A stretch of 24,483 nt of DNA from CAMDBL01 sp964498125 (GCA_964498125.1 CAZCGE010000071.1:1-24483); one strand, 5' to 3'. Positions 15,157 through 23,652 are shown, counted from the first letter of the stretch. Numbers and translations are program-made. Notes: generated from the sequence alone by a model not told the origin.

Positions 15157-16002
15157 CCGCTAACAATCGCGCACGCATGCTGCGGCCTGCCGGCACAGAT
15201 CCGATATTCAGTCTGTTTACAGACCAACTCGCATCGGAGCCTTGCTCCGCGCAAATGCAAGTATCCGGTTAGTTGGGTCGGGTTCGACACTTCGGCGCCT
15301 AGCCCGCAATTCATTCAGCACCGGAACGCAGAAGGTGGAGAGCGGCCATCGTTAACGTTCTTGTGAACGGGCCATCCACTCACCTTGGGTACTCTTTGTC
15401 CGCAGGTCCCTCCGATAGCTGCCGACATCGCTGACGTCGACGCATGCCGGCAGCGGGCCGGGTTTGGAAGCCGTCCGCGACGCCGATGCTCCCACTGCCG
15501 TCATGGCCGCGCCGAGACGTCGCGCCAGCGGCGTCGAGGGACTAGGCGGCCACCCACGGCAAGTTTCAGCAGGGGTATGGCCGGGAGTGGAATCAAGGAC
15601 AAGCCACGCCGTGTCTCAAACAACAGCGTTGCTCCGTACCCACATCAACTGCAGCAGCGAATGCGTACCTCGTTGTCATGGGTGGCCGCCTGGTCCCGAT
15701 GCGATGCCGTGCACCGCATCGGCGCGGCCATGACGGCGTGCGTGTGGCGTCGATCGAGTTCGCCATCCGTTCACTGTGGAGTATGCCGCCCAAAACTGGG
15801 CGCGGCAGTATAACGTCGAGATGGGTCAGAAAACTGTCAGTGACGTGCAATTGCGTTCGGCGGAGCCGTGTCATGCCGCATCACAGTTCGGGGCATGGAT
15901 CCCAGACACCCCAACCGCAGGCCTAGACCGTCTCGAACGTCGGTTAAGGTGGGCCCCTGTGATACGTCTTGGTTGCTGGAAACGATCGGGTATTTGTGAA
16001 AG
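15157..16002. other. Stretch without a recognisable gene
   Basis: Open frames exist on both strands (for example 15385-15813 plus, 15593-15874 minus), but their products are Arg/Pro/Ser-rich, match no family I know and lack good ribosome binding sites. A modest imperfect hairpin, TGCCGCCCA/TGGGCGCGGCA, lies at 15784-15807. It may be decayed coding or intergenic DNA between the gentisate unit and the tRNA gene. Confidence 0.55.
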
Positions 16003-16088
<86 letters not shown>

Positions 16089-16399
16089 ATGTCGTGATGG
16101 GCAATTGCGTTACAGGTCGGTGCGTTACACCACTTCGCGCACGACGCCAACCCCTATTCTCGCAGCGCCTCCGCGCAGGTCGGATGGCACGGCGCGGTTT
16201 CTCTCGGGGCTGCCGCCAAGTCCGCGCCTGCCTCAGGCGAGACGCGGCGCGATGCCATGTGACTCACACCCTCCAGCGAAAGGTTCGACCCGAAGAAGGT
16301 CTCACCTTTCGCAGAACGGCGCTCGCGCCGGGCCGCCTTGCGGCCTCGCCAAGCGGACAATGCCGAAGTGTCTATCCTTCCGCTTGGCGGTATGAGCCG
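16089..16399. other. Non-coding spacer with two inverted repeats
   Basis: No gene seen between the tRNA and the permease stop. Two perfect inverted repeats stand out. GCGAAAGGT (16276-16284) pairs with ACCTTTCGC (16304-16312). CGCCAAGCGGA (16347-16357) pairs with TCCGCTTGGCG (16379-16389). The second lies just after the permease stop and may end that operon, though no T run follows on the minus strand. Confidence 0.6.
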
Positions 16400-18037
16400 T
16401 CAGCCTCGGCTGGTGGCCACGCCTTGGGCGGTTGCGGGGATGCAGGCCGATGCCGCTGGCATCGCGCCGGCGGGTGCTGAAAATGTCGCGCGCGCTGGGG
16501 CCGGCGGGGTTCGGCGCGCCAGCACCCGCCATGCAACCCACAGCACGAGGCCGGCAACAAGGGCCGGCAACAGGCCCAGCACCGGCTTGATCTGTGCCAC
16601 GGCGCCGCCGATCGCCCACAGCAGCAGCAGCGTGTGCTCGAACAGGCCAATCAGCTTCGACTGCGCATGGCGCCGCATGAAGGCGCGGCGGCGGCCGTCC
16701 GTGGGATGCCACAGATTGATCAAGGCGCACGAGATGCTGGCCGCGGCGCAGAACAGCAGGGCCACGCATCCCGCCAGCGGCGCGCTGACCGTCAGAACGG
16801 CGAGTGGGACCAGCAGCAGACCGCCGACCAGCATGGCGATGACCTCGAGCTTGCGCATCTCGACGGCTGCCCGCGTCACCGGAGCCGTCGCCATGAACTC
16901 GGGCGCATCCTCGCCGGAAATCGCAATCCAGGCGAGCGAGCCGGACAGTTGTGCCGCGATGATCACCAGGGAGGGCGTGAAGGCCACGGCCGGATTCTCC
17001 TGCCCGACTCCGCTGCGCCACAAGATCAGCGCCACGGGCAGCGTATAGACCATCTGCAGCAACAGTTGTCCGAGCACCCAGGGATCGCGCGTCAGCAGTT
17101 TCAGTTCCTTCGCACGGATGCTGGCGCTGGCTTCGGCGCGAAAGCGCGTCTGGCGATGCCGGCCGGCGGACCTGTGCGGAGTGAGATCGGCGCCAGCCGA
17201 ACGCAGCACGCTGGATGTGAATGCCGGTCCCAGCGTGCCGGCGGCGAGACCAAAGAGTGCGACTGCCGGCGCCAGCAGCACGACGATCGCCGTGATATCG
17301 CCGCGGGCCGCATGCAACACCGTCGCGATGGCGTGATCGAATGGGCCCGCCACCGCCAGTGCGCCCATATCGAGGCCGCCGAGCAGCGCTGATCTGAGGT
17401 CCGAGGGCAGCACGGCGATGGCTTGGATGCCGAGAGCCACGACAGCACCGATCAGCATGGCAAGGATTTGTGCGACCGTGCGGGCCCGACGCGGACCGAT
17501 CAGTGCAAACAGAGCGAGCGCACCGGCAAGGCCCATCGCCGCCGTGATCAATGCCAGGGCCAGAACGAGCGGATAAAGCCCAAGCCAATGCGGATGGCCT
17601 TGCAGGGCCAGCGCATGGGCGATCGGCAGCAGGAAAACAGCGCTGGAGCCGAAATTCTCGGCGGCAAGGCCAAGCATCCGCGCGGCCACCACTTTGCCGG
17701 CGGGCAGCGGCGCCGACAGCATGAGATCGAGATCGCCGCGCACATAGAGCGAGCGCGTGACGCTGAGCAAGGACTGCGCCAGCATCCAGGACGTGGCGAA
17801 ACCGAGCACGGCGATGAGCCCACCCAGCAGCAGCCCCTTGCGATCCGCATCGGCTTCCGCCGCGGCGATGAAACTTGCAACTGGCCACGCCACGGCGTGC
17901 ACGATGATGACCGCCAGAATGAGCACCAAGCGCCGTTTGGCAGGCGTCAGGTTGGACAGCAGATCGCCCAGACGTCTGGTGCTGAGCCGCGCGTCGTGAG
18001 CGATAAACCAGGCCAGTGAGCCGGCCGCGATCGTCAT
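16400..18037 (-). CDS. ABC transporter permease, large ABC-2-like membrane protein
   Basis: Membrane part of a two-gene ABC system encoded with the ATPase upstream. The 545 residues contain many hydrophobic segments in two halves: roughly 37-58, 70-95, 130-200 and 240-290, then a hydrophilic Arg-rich stretch near 295-325 (RSAGRHRQTRFRAEASASIR), and further helices at about 330-500. The cytoplasmic LYVRGDLDLMLSAPLP motif is typical of exporter permeases whose ATPase is EcsA-like. The C-terminus is Ala/Pro-rich. ATG at 18037 overlaps the ATPase stop by four bases. The cargo is unknown; export of a lipid, peptide or drug is possible. Confidence 0.8.
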   Translation of the reverse strand: MTIAAGSLAWFIAHDARLSTRRLGDLLSNLTPAKRRLVLILAVIIVHAVAWPVASFIAAAEADADRKGLLLGGLIAVLGFATSWMLAQSLLSVTRSLYVRGDLDLMLSAPLPAGKVVAARMLGLAAENFGSSAVFLLPIAHALALQGHPHWLGLYPLVLALALITAAMGLAGALALFALIGPRRARTVAQILAMLIGAVVALGIQAIAVLPSDLRSALLGGLDMGALAVAGPFDHAIATVLHAARGDITAIVVLLAPAVALFGLAAGTLGPAFTSSVLRSAGADLTPHRSAGRHRQTRFRAEASASIRAKELKLLTRDPWVLGQLLLQMVYTLPVALILWRSGVGQENPAVAFTPSLVIIAAQLSGSLAWIAISGEDAPEFMATAPVTRAAVEMRKLEVIAMLVGGLLLVPLAVLTVSAPLAGCVALLFCAAASISCALINLWHPTDGRRRAFMRRHAQSKLIGLFEHTLLLLWAIGGAVAQIKPVLGLLPALVAGLVLWVAWRVLARRTPPAPARATFSAPAGAMPAASACIPATAQGVATSRG

Positions 18038-18843
18038 GCCGCCAGCTCCGGCTCGCGCGTCAACTCCAGGAACACCTCCTCGAGCGAGCTGCCATGCCCG
18101 CCGCCGGCCCGGTCCTGCAACTCATGCAGCGTGCCCTCGGCGACAAGCTGCCCTTTGGAGATGATGCCGATGCGGTCGGCAAGGCGCTCGGCCACCTCCA
18201 GGATGTGCGTGGTCAGCACGATGGTCGAGCCGGCCCTGACGCGGTCCCCCAGGATATCCTTCACCTGTCGCGCGCTCATGGCATCGAGGCCGGTCAGCGG
18301 CTCGTCGAGCATGATCAGCTTGGGATCGTGGATCAGCGCGCCGGCGAGCGCCACTTTCTGCTTCATGCCACGCGAGAACCCCTCGCAGCGCTCGTCGCGA
18401 TGCTCTGTCAGGCCGAGCCGCTGCAGAAGCTCGATGGCGCTGCCGCGGGCGCGACCCACGTCGACGCTCCACAACCCGGCGACAAAGGCCAGATATTCCA
18501 GCGGTGTCAGCTTGTCGTAGATCATCGGCTCATCGGGCAGCCAGGCCGTGACACGCTTGGCCTCGACCGGAAAACGCCGCGCATCGATGCCGAAAATCGT
18601 GATGCTGCCGGCATCGGCGGGCAGCAGGCCCGCAACCATGCGCAAACTGGTGGTCTTACCGGCACCGTTTGGGCCGAGCAGCGCGTAGAACGCGCCGGCG
18701 GCAATGGTCAGGTCGAGGCGATCGACGGCGGGCCGCTTGAAGGCCTTGCTGAGCCCTTTCAGAGCCAGCGCGGGAGCGCCGGCGGCAACAGGCGAGGCGG
18801 CGGCAGCCGAGCTGTTGGCTGACCAGAAACGGGACACGGACAA
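18034..18843 (-). CDS. ABC transporter ATP-binding protein
   Basis: Energises the permease that follows. Walker A is GPNGAGKTT (57-65), the signature FSRGMKQKVALAGALIHDP (156-174), Walker B LIMLDEP (176-182) with E181, and the H-loop TTHILE (H213). WLPDEPMIYDKLT stands in the Q-loop region and is usual for EcsA-like ATPases. The frame is open upstream to 18996, but that part has no family likeness and crosses a strong hairpin. I favour the TTG at 18843, with GGGGAA about six bases upstream; a GTG at 18837 is the alternative. From the TTG the protein has 269 residues. Identity is sure, the start is not. Confidence 0.85.
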   Translation of the reverse strand: MSVSRFWSANSSAAAASPVAAGAPALALKGLSKAFKRPAVDRLDLTIAAGAFYALLGPNGAGKTTSLRMVAGLLPADAGSITIFGIDARRFPVEAKRVTAWLPDEPMIYDKLTPLEYLAFVAGLWSVDVGRARGSAIELLQRLGLTEHRDERCEGFSRGMKQKVALAGALIHDPKLIMLDEPLTGLDAMSARQVKDILGDRVRAGSTIVLTTHILEVAERLADRIGIISKGQLVAEGTLHELQDRAGGGHGSSLEEVFLELTREPELAA

Positions 18844-18935
18844 AGCAATTCCCCACGCGATACTGGCCCAAGGCGCGTCGACTTTAGCGTGCCAATCTTG
18901 CTGTCCGATTAAAGTGTTGCGCGCGCCATCAAGCG

Positions 18936-18962
18936 AAAGGCCAGCCGCTTGGGCTGGCCTTT
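18936..18962. terminator. Strong palindrome, likely bidirectional terminator
   Basis: AAAGGCCAGCC (18936-18946) and GGCTGGCCTTT (18952-18962) form a perfect 11-bp stem with a 5-base loop. The A/T ends supply a short U stretch on either strand, with no further T run. It lies upstream of the ABC operon, not after any recognised gene, so it could end a small RNA read from the right on the minus strand. Confidence 0.65.
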
Positions 18963-19039
18963 GTCGAGGTCGTGGCCGGCTGCCGGGGTCGCACACCCTG
19001 CCGGCAGCAGGGACTTAAGACCTACTTGGAGGGTGTGCG
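18936..19039 (-). ncRNA. Candidate small RNA ending at the palindrome
   Basis: On the minus strand the perfect 10-bp pair CGCACACCCT/AGGGTGTGCG (19039-19030 with 18999-18990) encloses 30 bases, followed by a GC-rich linker and then the terminator-like hairpin. This hairpin-linker-terminator order is that of an intergenic small RNA. The 5' end is unknown and I recognise no known RNA family (not SRP RNA, tmRNA or an obvious 6S RNA). Confidence 0.25.
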
Positions 19040-19694
19040 GATTTGAGGCGCCAGAGCAGCAGCTCCATTTGACTGGCTTCAGAATCGAAGGTGCAAGCAA
19101 CACGGAACTGCGCACTCGAAATTGACACAGACCGCGGATGTCGGGGCTTATGCATCGGCCACTCCATCTAGGTTGTTGCGCCACGCTGCCGCGCATGCGG
19201 CCCTACACGACATCGCGCACGACCGACCCGCTGCTCGGCCAGGGTTGGCCTTACAGTGATCACGCAGACAGGCGCGCTTCGAGGTTGCGTGGTGAGTTTG
19301 AACAGGCAAGGGGACAGGTGCGGGAGACGATATCCGTCGAATGCTCCCTCGGGCGGGCCTGTTCTGGAGCCGCCTTGCATCCGACCGGCCCGAAGGCCGT
19401 TCTTTTCGCTCTGCTGCAGAGACGGCAAGGGCTGTCGCCACTCCATGCTCTGACGCGCACCAGCAGTTGCACTCAGTTACTGAGAACGCATTGAACTGAA
19501 CGCCACCCGGCGGGGCTATGACGCCCACCGCAGACCGAATCTACGTGATTCGTGTGACAGCCAACCAATAATTATTCGTCAATATCTGAGGAGCTGTTGC
19601 CAACAGGCATCTGTAATCCAACCGCGCGAGCACCCAGGGACCGCCTAGACCTGCCGCGTGTGCCTGGGAAGAGGTGCCGCACGCGTCAACCCGC
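19040..19694. other. Long spacer without a recognisable gene
   Basis: Frames here give low-complexity products with no family likeness. It contains the short palindrome CTCAGT-T-ACTGAG (19472-19484) and an AT-rich patch around 19565-19585 (AATAATTATT). Bases 19204-19223 nearly match 16126-16145 beside the tRNA-Leu. Nothing here can be assigned a function. Confidence 0.5.
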
Positions 19695-20690
19695 TCAGCG
19701 GCTCAGCCAATTGGCCAGCAGCGCGGCAACGAACGCCAGCGCGGCGCAACAGGGGAAGGTCATGCACCACGCCAAGACGATGCGTTGCAGGACGCTCCAC
19801 CTGATGTCGTAGATCCGGCGCGATGCACTGGCGCCGACGATGGCGGTGGTGATCGTGTGTGTGGTGCTGAGCGGAATGCCATATTGGGAAGCGCCCCAAA
19901 TGGTGAACGATGCCGAGGTTTGCGCGGCGAACCCCTGCCAGGAGCTGATGCGCGTCAACTTCGTGCCGACGGTTTCGATGATGCGCCAGCCACCGAAGCT
20001 CGTGCCGATCCCCATGGTCAGCGCACACACGAGCATTACCCAGAATGGGATCTCGAACGCCTTGGTCGCGCCGCCCGCCAGCATCGTCAGCGCGAAAACG
20101 CCCATGAACTTCTGGCCATCATTGAGGCCATGATTGAAGGCCATGAACGCCGCCGAAATAATTTGCAGCCGGTCGAAGACGATCTTGCCCCGTGTCGGCC
20201 GCATATTGGCCGCCAGCACGATCACCAGTCGGCCTATGACGAGGGCGCCGAGAAAACCGAGGCCCAAGGAACAGATGAGGCCAATCCCGACCTTTTGCCA
20301 CCCGGTCCACTGCAGCGCGGCCCAGCCGCCGCCTGCCAGGCCCGCCCCGGCAAGTCCCGCCAGCAGGGCGTGCGATTTGGAAACCGGGATGCCGAGGTAC
20401 GCGGCGAGGCTGCCCCAGGCAATGATGCTGACCATGGCCGCCGTAATGGCCGGCAGCGTCATGGCGTCCGCCGCCACAATGCCCTTGCCGACCGTGGCGG
20501 CCACGGCGGTTCCAGCCATGGCGCCGACAGTGTTGAGTACGACCGCCATGATGATCGCCAAGCGCGGCGACATGACGCCGGTCGAGATTACCGTGGCGAT
20601 GACGTTGGGTGCGTCGGTCCAGCCATTGACGAATTCGGCGGCCAGCACGGTAAACAGCGCGACCGCAAGAGCGAGTGTCAGCCACTCCAT
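19695..20690 (-). CDS. pit: Low-affinity inorganic phosphate transporter, PiT family
   Basis: Inner-membrane phosphate (metal-phosphate):proton symporter. The 331-residue protein is almost wholly membrane helices and shows the inverted duplication of the family: FVNGWTDAPNVIATVISTGV near the N-terminus and FNHGLNDGQKFMGVFAL near residue 185. Other matches are PVSKSHALL and, near the end, GIPLSTTHTITTAIVG. The N-terminal motif has WTDAPN where E. coli PitA has FHDTAN, a common variant in the short PiT group. ATG 20690 lies one base after the DUF47 stop, with AAGGAAG ahead of it. The DUF47-PiT pairing is the usual rhizobial order. Confidence 0.93.
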   Translation of the reverse strand: MEWLTLALAVALFTVLAAEFVNGWTDAPNVIATVISTGVMSPRLAIIMAVVLNTVGAMAGTAVAATVGKGIVAADAMTLPAITAAMVSIIAWGSLAAYLGIPVSKSHALLAGLAGAGLAGGGWAALQWTGWQKVGIGLICSLGLGFLGALVIGRLVIVLAANMRPTRGKIVFDRLQIISAAFMAFNHGLNDGQKFMGVFALTMLAGGATKAFEIPFWVMLVCALTMGIGTSFGGWRIIETVGTKLTRISSWQGFAAQTSASFTIWGASQYGIPLSTTHTITTAIVGASASRRIYDIRWSVLQRIVLAWCMTFPCCAALAFVAALLANWLSR

Positions 20691-20691
20691 G

Positions 20692-21342
20692 TCAAGCTTC
20701 CTTGCGGGCCAGCGAGAGGATCAGCTTGCCACAGTGATTGGCCTCGTCGGTCGTATCTTCCAGCAACTGGAAGAGCTTCGCCCAGGCAATGAACTCCAGC
20801 CGGTTGGCGCCAGCCGGGCTGTACTCGGCAACCAGCTTGCGCTCCGCATCGGCCAGCAGTTTGTCGGCTTCCGCCTCCGACTCATCCAGCAGCCGCGCCT
20901 TTTCACGCACTCGGGCGAGCACGAGCTTTTTCTCCATCATGCCCACCAGCTCGCTGACGCCGCCGATCATGCGCTCGGCGACGGCAAACAACTGCATCGC
21001 CTCCGGCCGCAGTGTCGTCAGCAGCGGCTTGTAGATGTCGATGTGATAGGCGACCTTGCGCATGCCATCGATGACGTTGTCGAGATCGTCGGTGAGCCGC
21101 ATCGTATCGGCCACGTCGAAGCGGACGATGAACGAATTGTCGAGCAGCTCGTGGATTTCGTCGACGATCCCGTCGCCGCGATGCTCGAAGTCGATGATCC
21201 CCTGGAGGTCCTGGCCGGCGGTCACCCGGAAATGCGCCGCGCAGGCCATCGCCGTGTCGGCGAGCTGCTGCAGCAGGAACGTGAATTTCTCATTCTGTGC
21301 CGGACCAAAAAATCGACCGACGGCCGCCCAGATCGTCCCCAT
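20692..21342 (-). CDS. DUF47 / PhoU-like Pit accessory protein
   Basis: Soluble, mainly helical protein of the PhoU-like DUF47 family, found next to PiT permeases and thought to modulate them. The 216 residues start MGTIWAAVGRFFGPAQNEKF and contain the family pattern FEHRGDGIVDEIHELLDNSFI followed by RFDVADTMRLTDDLDNVIDGM, the acidic helices that bind metal in PhoU relatives. The open frame runs further upstream, but the ATG at 21342 has a GGGGAG site about nine bases before it and gives the family N-terminus. It leads the two-gene phosphate unit. Confidence 0.92.
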   Translation of the reverse strand: MGTIWAAVGRFFGPAQNEKFTFLLQQLADTAMACAAHFRVTAGQDLQGIIDFEHRGDGIVDEIHELLDNSFIVRFDVADTMRLTDDLDNVIDGMRKVAYHIDIYKPLLTTLRPEAMQLFAVAERMIGGVSELVGMMEKKLVLARVREKARLLDESEAEADKLLADAERKLVAEYSPAGANRLEFIAWAKLFQLLEDTTDEANHCGKLILSLARKEA

Positions 21343-21365
21343 GAATTCAAACTCCCCGTTTCTGG

Positions 21366-21390
21366 CTAAGCAGAGTTCGCAAAATTGTAC
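21366..21390. repeat. Truncated copy of the double-hairpin repeat
   Basis: CTAAGCAGAGTTC at 21366-21378 is identical to 21854-21866, and the next bases (GCAAAATTGTAC against CCAAAAGTGGCC) remain similar before the likeness ends. The returning arm is absent, so no hairpin forms. It lies just upstream of the DUF47 ribosome binding site. Confidence 0.6.
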
Positions 21391-21523
21391 CTCGCTTCGC
21401 GGCGACGACGGCACATGATCCCGAACATAGCCCAGGCGTGCGCACGGCATCATCTCGCCCGGCGCGATATACAAGTAATTGGAGCGGCAAATCGTCCGAT
21501 ACGACCGGGCCAAGGTGTTGCGC

Positions 21524-21835
21524 CTAACCGGTCCACTCGACGTGCGCCTTGATCGCCCGCTGGTCGGCCGAGATCCAGCCATGTGGCGCCGCCGCCTTGA
21601 TCATGCCGCTGAGCCCATCCTGCCAAGCCTGGTCGTTGGCGAGGCCCTCCCAGCCGCGCAGCGCCGCGATCGACACCCACGCCGTCTTGGCATCAGCAAA
21701 TTTCAGGACGGAGGGATTGGCGCCGGCCACGTCCAAGTACCTCGCCTCGGGCGCGTCGCAGGCGACCTTGAACGTGCGGAAATTGGTCGGAACTTCAAGG
21801 CGAATACGGTGGTTTGCTTCGATTCGGATGATCAC
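21524..21835 (-). CDS. Small conserved-looking hypothetical protein
   Basis: A 103-residue soluble protein that I cannot assign to a named family. It has good coding character: balanced composition, no low complexity, and stretches such as YLDVAGANPSVLKFADAKTA, WVSIAALRGWEGLANDQAW and PHGWISADQRAIKAHVEW that resemble small hypothetical proteins I recall from Bradyrhizobium-like genomes. No signal peptide or membrane helix. The start is the GTG at 21835: AAGGAGG lies seven bases upstream, which decides it over other choices. The double-hairpin repeat begins a few bases upstream of that site, so any leader transcript would contain it. Confidence 0.75.
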   Translation of the reverse strand: MIIRIEANHRIRLEVPTNFRTFKVACDAPEARYLDVAGANPSVLKFADAKTAWVSIAALRGWEGLANDQAWQDGLSGMIKAAAPHGWISADQRAIKAHVEWTG

Positions 21836-21853
21836 GTGCTCGCCTCCTTGGCC

Positions 21854-21960
21854 CTAAGCAGAGTTCCCAAAAGTGGCCTTCCCGGTTTTGGGATAAAACT
21901 CTGCGAAAGCAAGGGAATCTAAGCATACATTCGTTGGGCAACCAACGAATGTATGCTTAG
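21854..21960. repeat. Double-hairpin intergenic repeat, copy 2, with a 19-bp perfect stem
   Basis: First hairpin: GCAGAGTT (21858-21865) pairs with AACTCTGC (21897-21904), and inside it CCCAAAA (21866-21872) pairs with TTTTGGG (21886-21892). A linker GAAAGCAAGGGAAT follows. Second hairpin: CTAAGCATACATTCGTTGG (21919-21937) pairs perfectly with 21942-21960 around a GCAA tetraloop. Compared with 7889-7989, the loop GTGG-CC-CCGG core and the linker are alike while the arms differ but still pair. It lies in the spacer between the divergent hypothetical and desaturase genes. Confidence 0.85.
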
Positions 21961-22256
21961 GCCCGCCAGTCTACGCCAAGAGTCCCCGCGCGCCCCAAAA
22001 TAGCCACCTGTTTACGACAAGTGCCGCCAATCCGTGCTCTCGAGTGGGGCCAGAAGAGCACAGTGCGATCAATTGCTGCCAGCAATGGGGCGATTGCGAC
22101 TGGACAAAATGCGCGAGTCTGACCAGCCCTCATCCGCATGGTTCGTCTTGCCGCGTTGCACTTGCGCGAACGTTCTGCGATTTTGCGCGCGAGCGGCGAC
22201 CCAATGTCATCAGAAGCGCCGAAATACCGTCACACACAACAGGGACCAGAACTGGA
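21961..22256. other. Upstream region of the desaturase gene
   Basis: No separate gene. The desaturase frame stays open back to 22044, but that part has no family likeness. Short inverted repeats are present (GTGCTC/GAGCAC at 22034-22061, ATTGCTGCCAGCAAT at 22073-22087). I see no convincing promoter boxes. Confidence 0.5.
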
Positions 22257-23276
22257 TTGAACCCAACACTCACCCAGCCGGCCGAAACCACGGCTCGCGA
22301 CTGGATGCAGGCTCTCGCCGCCTACCGCGAGCCTGAACTTCGTCGCAGCGTGCTGGAACTCGCCATTACCGGCGTTCCGCTGCTGGCGCTGTGGATCGGC
22401 GCCTGGATGGCGCTTTCGGTCAGCGTTTGGCTGACGCTGGCCCTCGCCATTCCGGCATCCGGCTTCCTCCTGCGCTTGTTCATGATCCAGCACGATTGCG
22501 GACATGGCGCCTTTTTCCGCCGCAAGGCGGCGAACGACTGGGTCGGCCGCGTCATCGGCGTCTTGACGCTGACGCCGTACGATGTGTGGCGGCGCAGCCA
22601 TGCCGTGCATCACGCCACCTCGGGCAACCTGGAAAAGCGCGGCATCGGCGATATCGATTTGTTGACGGTGCGCGAATACCGGGCCCTGCCGTCGTGGCGG
22701 CGCCTGCTCTATCGTCTTTATCGCCATCCCGTCGTCATGTTCGGGCTGGGGCCTGCCTGGCTCTTCCTCCTGCAGCATCGTTTGCCGTTCGGCCTGATGC
22801 GCGCCGGCTGGCAGTACTGGATGAGCGCGATGGCGACCAATGCGACGATCACCGTCGCCGTCGCCACGGCGATCTACTTCATGGGCGCCGGTCCGTTCCT
22901 GCTCGTGCACCTGCCGATCACGCTGCTGGCCTCCTCGATGGGGGTGTGGCTGTTCTATGTGCAGCACCAGTTCGAGGAGACGTTCTGGGCCGAGGCCGAC
23001 GACTGGAAGCTGCACGATGCGGCGCTCTATGGCAGCTCGCACTATGATTTGCCGCTGGTGCTGCGCTGGTTCACCGCCAACATCGGCGTGCACCATGTGC
23101 ATCATCTCTACAGCAAGATCCCCTTCTACCGGCTGCAGCACGTGCTGCGCGACTACCCGGAACTGGCCCAGGTCAGGCGTCTGACGCTGGCGCAGAGCCT
23201 CGCCTGCGTGCGCTTCGGGTTGTGGGACGAGGCCGGTCGGCGGCTGGTGTCGTTCCGGGCCGCGCGGCAACTGTGA
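22257..23276 (+). CDS. Membrane fatty acid desaturase
   Basis: Di-iron, integral membrane desaturase acting on acyl lipids. The 339-residue protein has the three histidine boxes in order: HDCGH (79-83), HAVHH (115-119) and HHVHH (279-283, HxxHH), plus H237 in QHQFEE, the extra His of this superfamily. Hydrophobic helices occupy about 37-77, 157-173, 195-212 and 215-236. RGIGDIDLLTVREY after the second box fits bacterial DesA-like enzymes; the double-bond position cannot be told. The start is a TTG at 22257 (MNPTLTQPAETTARDW), where related proteins begin; the first ATG, at 22305, would be shorter than usual. No strong ribosome binding site is seen, so the start is moderately sure. It stands alone on the plus strand. 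Confidence 0.9.
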   Translation: MNPTLTQPAETTARDWMQALAAYREPELRRSVLELAITGVPLLALWIGAWMALSVSVWLTLALAIPASGFLLRLFMIQHDCGHGAFFRRKAANDWVGRVIGVLTLTPYDVWRRSHAVHHATSGNLEKRGIGDIDLLTVREYRALPSWRRLLYRLYRHPVVMFGLGPAWLFLLQHRLPFGLMRAGWQYWMSAMATNATITVAVATAIYFMGAGPFLLVHLPITLLASSMGVWLFYVQHQFEETFWAEADDWKLHDAALYGSSHYDLPLVLRWFTANIGVHHVHHLYSKIPFYRLQHVLRDYPELAQVRRLTLAQSLACVRFGLWDEAGRRLVSFRAARQL

Positions 23277-23318
23277 CGCCGGGCCGAGGCTGAGGCACCA
23301 CGCAACAATCATCGAATC

Positions 23319-23505
23319 GTAGGTTGGCCCCCGGACTGGATCCGGGGGAGGCGCCGTCATGCCGGAGGCATGCAACGGAAGAGTCATGCCGGAGGCATGC
23401 AACGGAAGAGCCGAGTGAAGCCCAACGGCGTGGTGCAAGCTTGTTGGGCTTCGGCGTCAAGGCTTGTCCCGGCCCGCGAGCCGGGGACGCCTCAACCCAA
23501 CCTAC
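23319..23505. repeat. 187-bp intergenic repeat element with terminal inverted repeats
   Basis: Ends are GTAGGTTGG (23319-23327) and CCAACCTAC (23497-23505). Inside are three further hairpins: CCCCCGGA/TCCGGGGG (23328-23348), GAAGCCCAAC/GTTGGGCTTC (23417-23452) and GTCCCGGC/GCCGGGGAC (23466-23488, one bulge). Two tandem 27-base units lie between the first and second. Elements with GTAGGTTGG ends and a GTTGGGCTTC core are familiar as dispersed intergenic repeats in proteobacteria; that is from memory. It follows the desaturase stop and may help end its transcript. Confidence 0.75.
23356..23409. repeat. Two exact tandem copies of a 27-base unit
   Basis: Each unit begins GTCATGCCGGAGGCATG and ends CAACGGAAGA; copies lie at 23356-23382 and 23383-23409 without a mismatch. 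CATGCC/GGCATG in each unit forms a 6-bp stem around GGA. The exact identity suggests a recent duplication and a site of copy-number change. Confidence 0.9.
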
Positions 23506-23652
23506 ATGCACGTGTTGCCGGCCCCCACTCCGTTTGTCTTGACCGTGCCGCGGGCCTTACCTAAAAGCACGACGTAGCCAGTGCCGACAGTGCGGCCGTC
23601 AAGCCCATCAATCTTGACCCAGCCTGCCTGACCTACGACGGCAATTGAATTC

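Noticed and set aside
16302..17888. A 528-codon minus-strand frame within the permease gene
   Set aside because: Out of frame with the permease, no family likeness, no start signal.
18844..18935. TTGGCACG resembling a sigma-54 -24 box upstream of the ABC operon
   Set aside because: No GC/TTGC element at the required spacing for the -12 box.
19015..19068. A 17-residue minus-strand peptide frame (MELLLWRLKSAHPPSRS) overlapping the candidate small RNA
   Set aside because: Considered as a leader peptide, but there is no Shine-Dalgarno site and no run of a regulatory amino acid.
23356..23409. The 27-base tandem repeat as a CRISPR array
   Set aside because: The two units are directly adjacent with no spacer and there are no cas genes.
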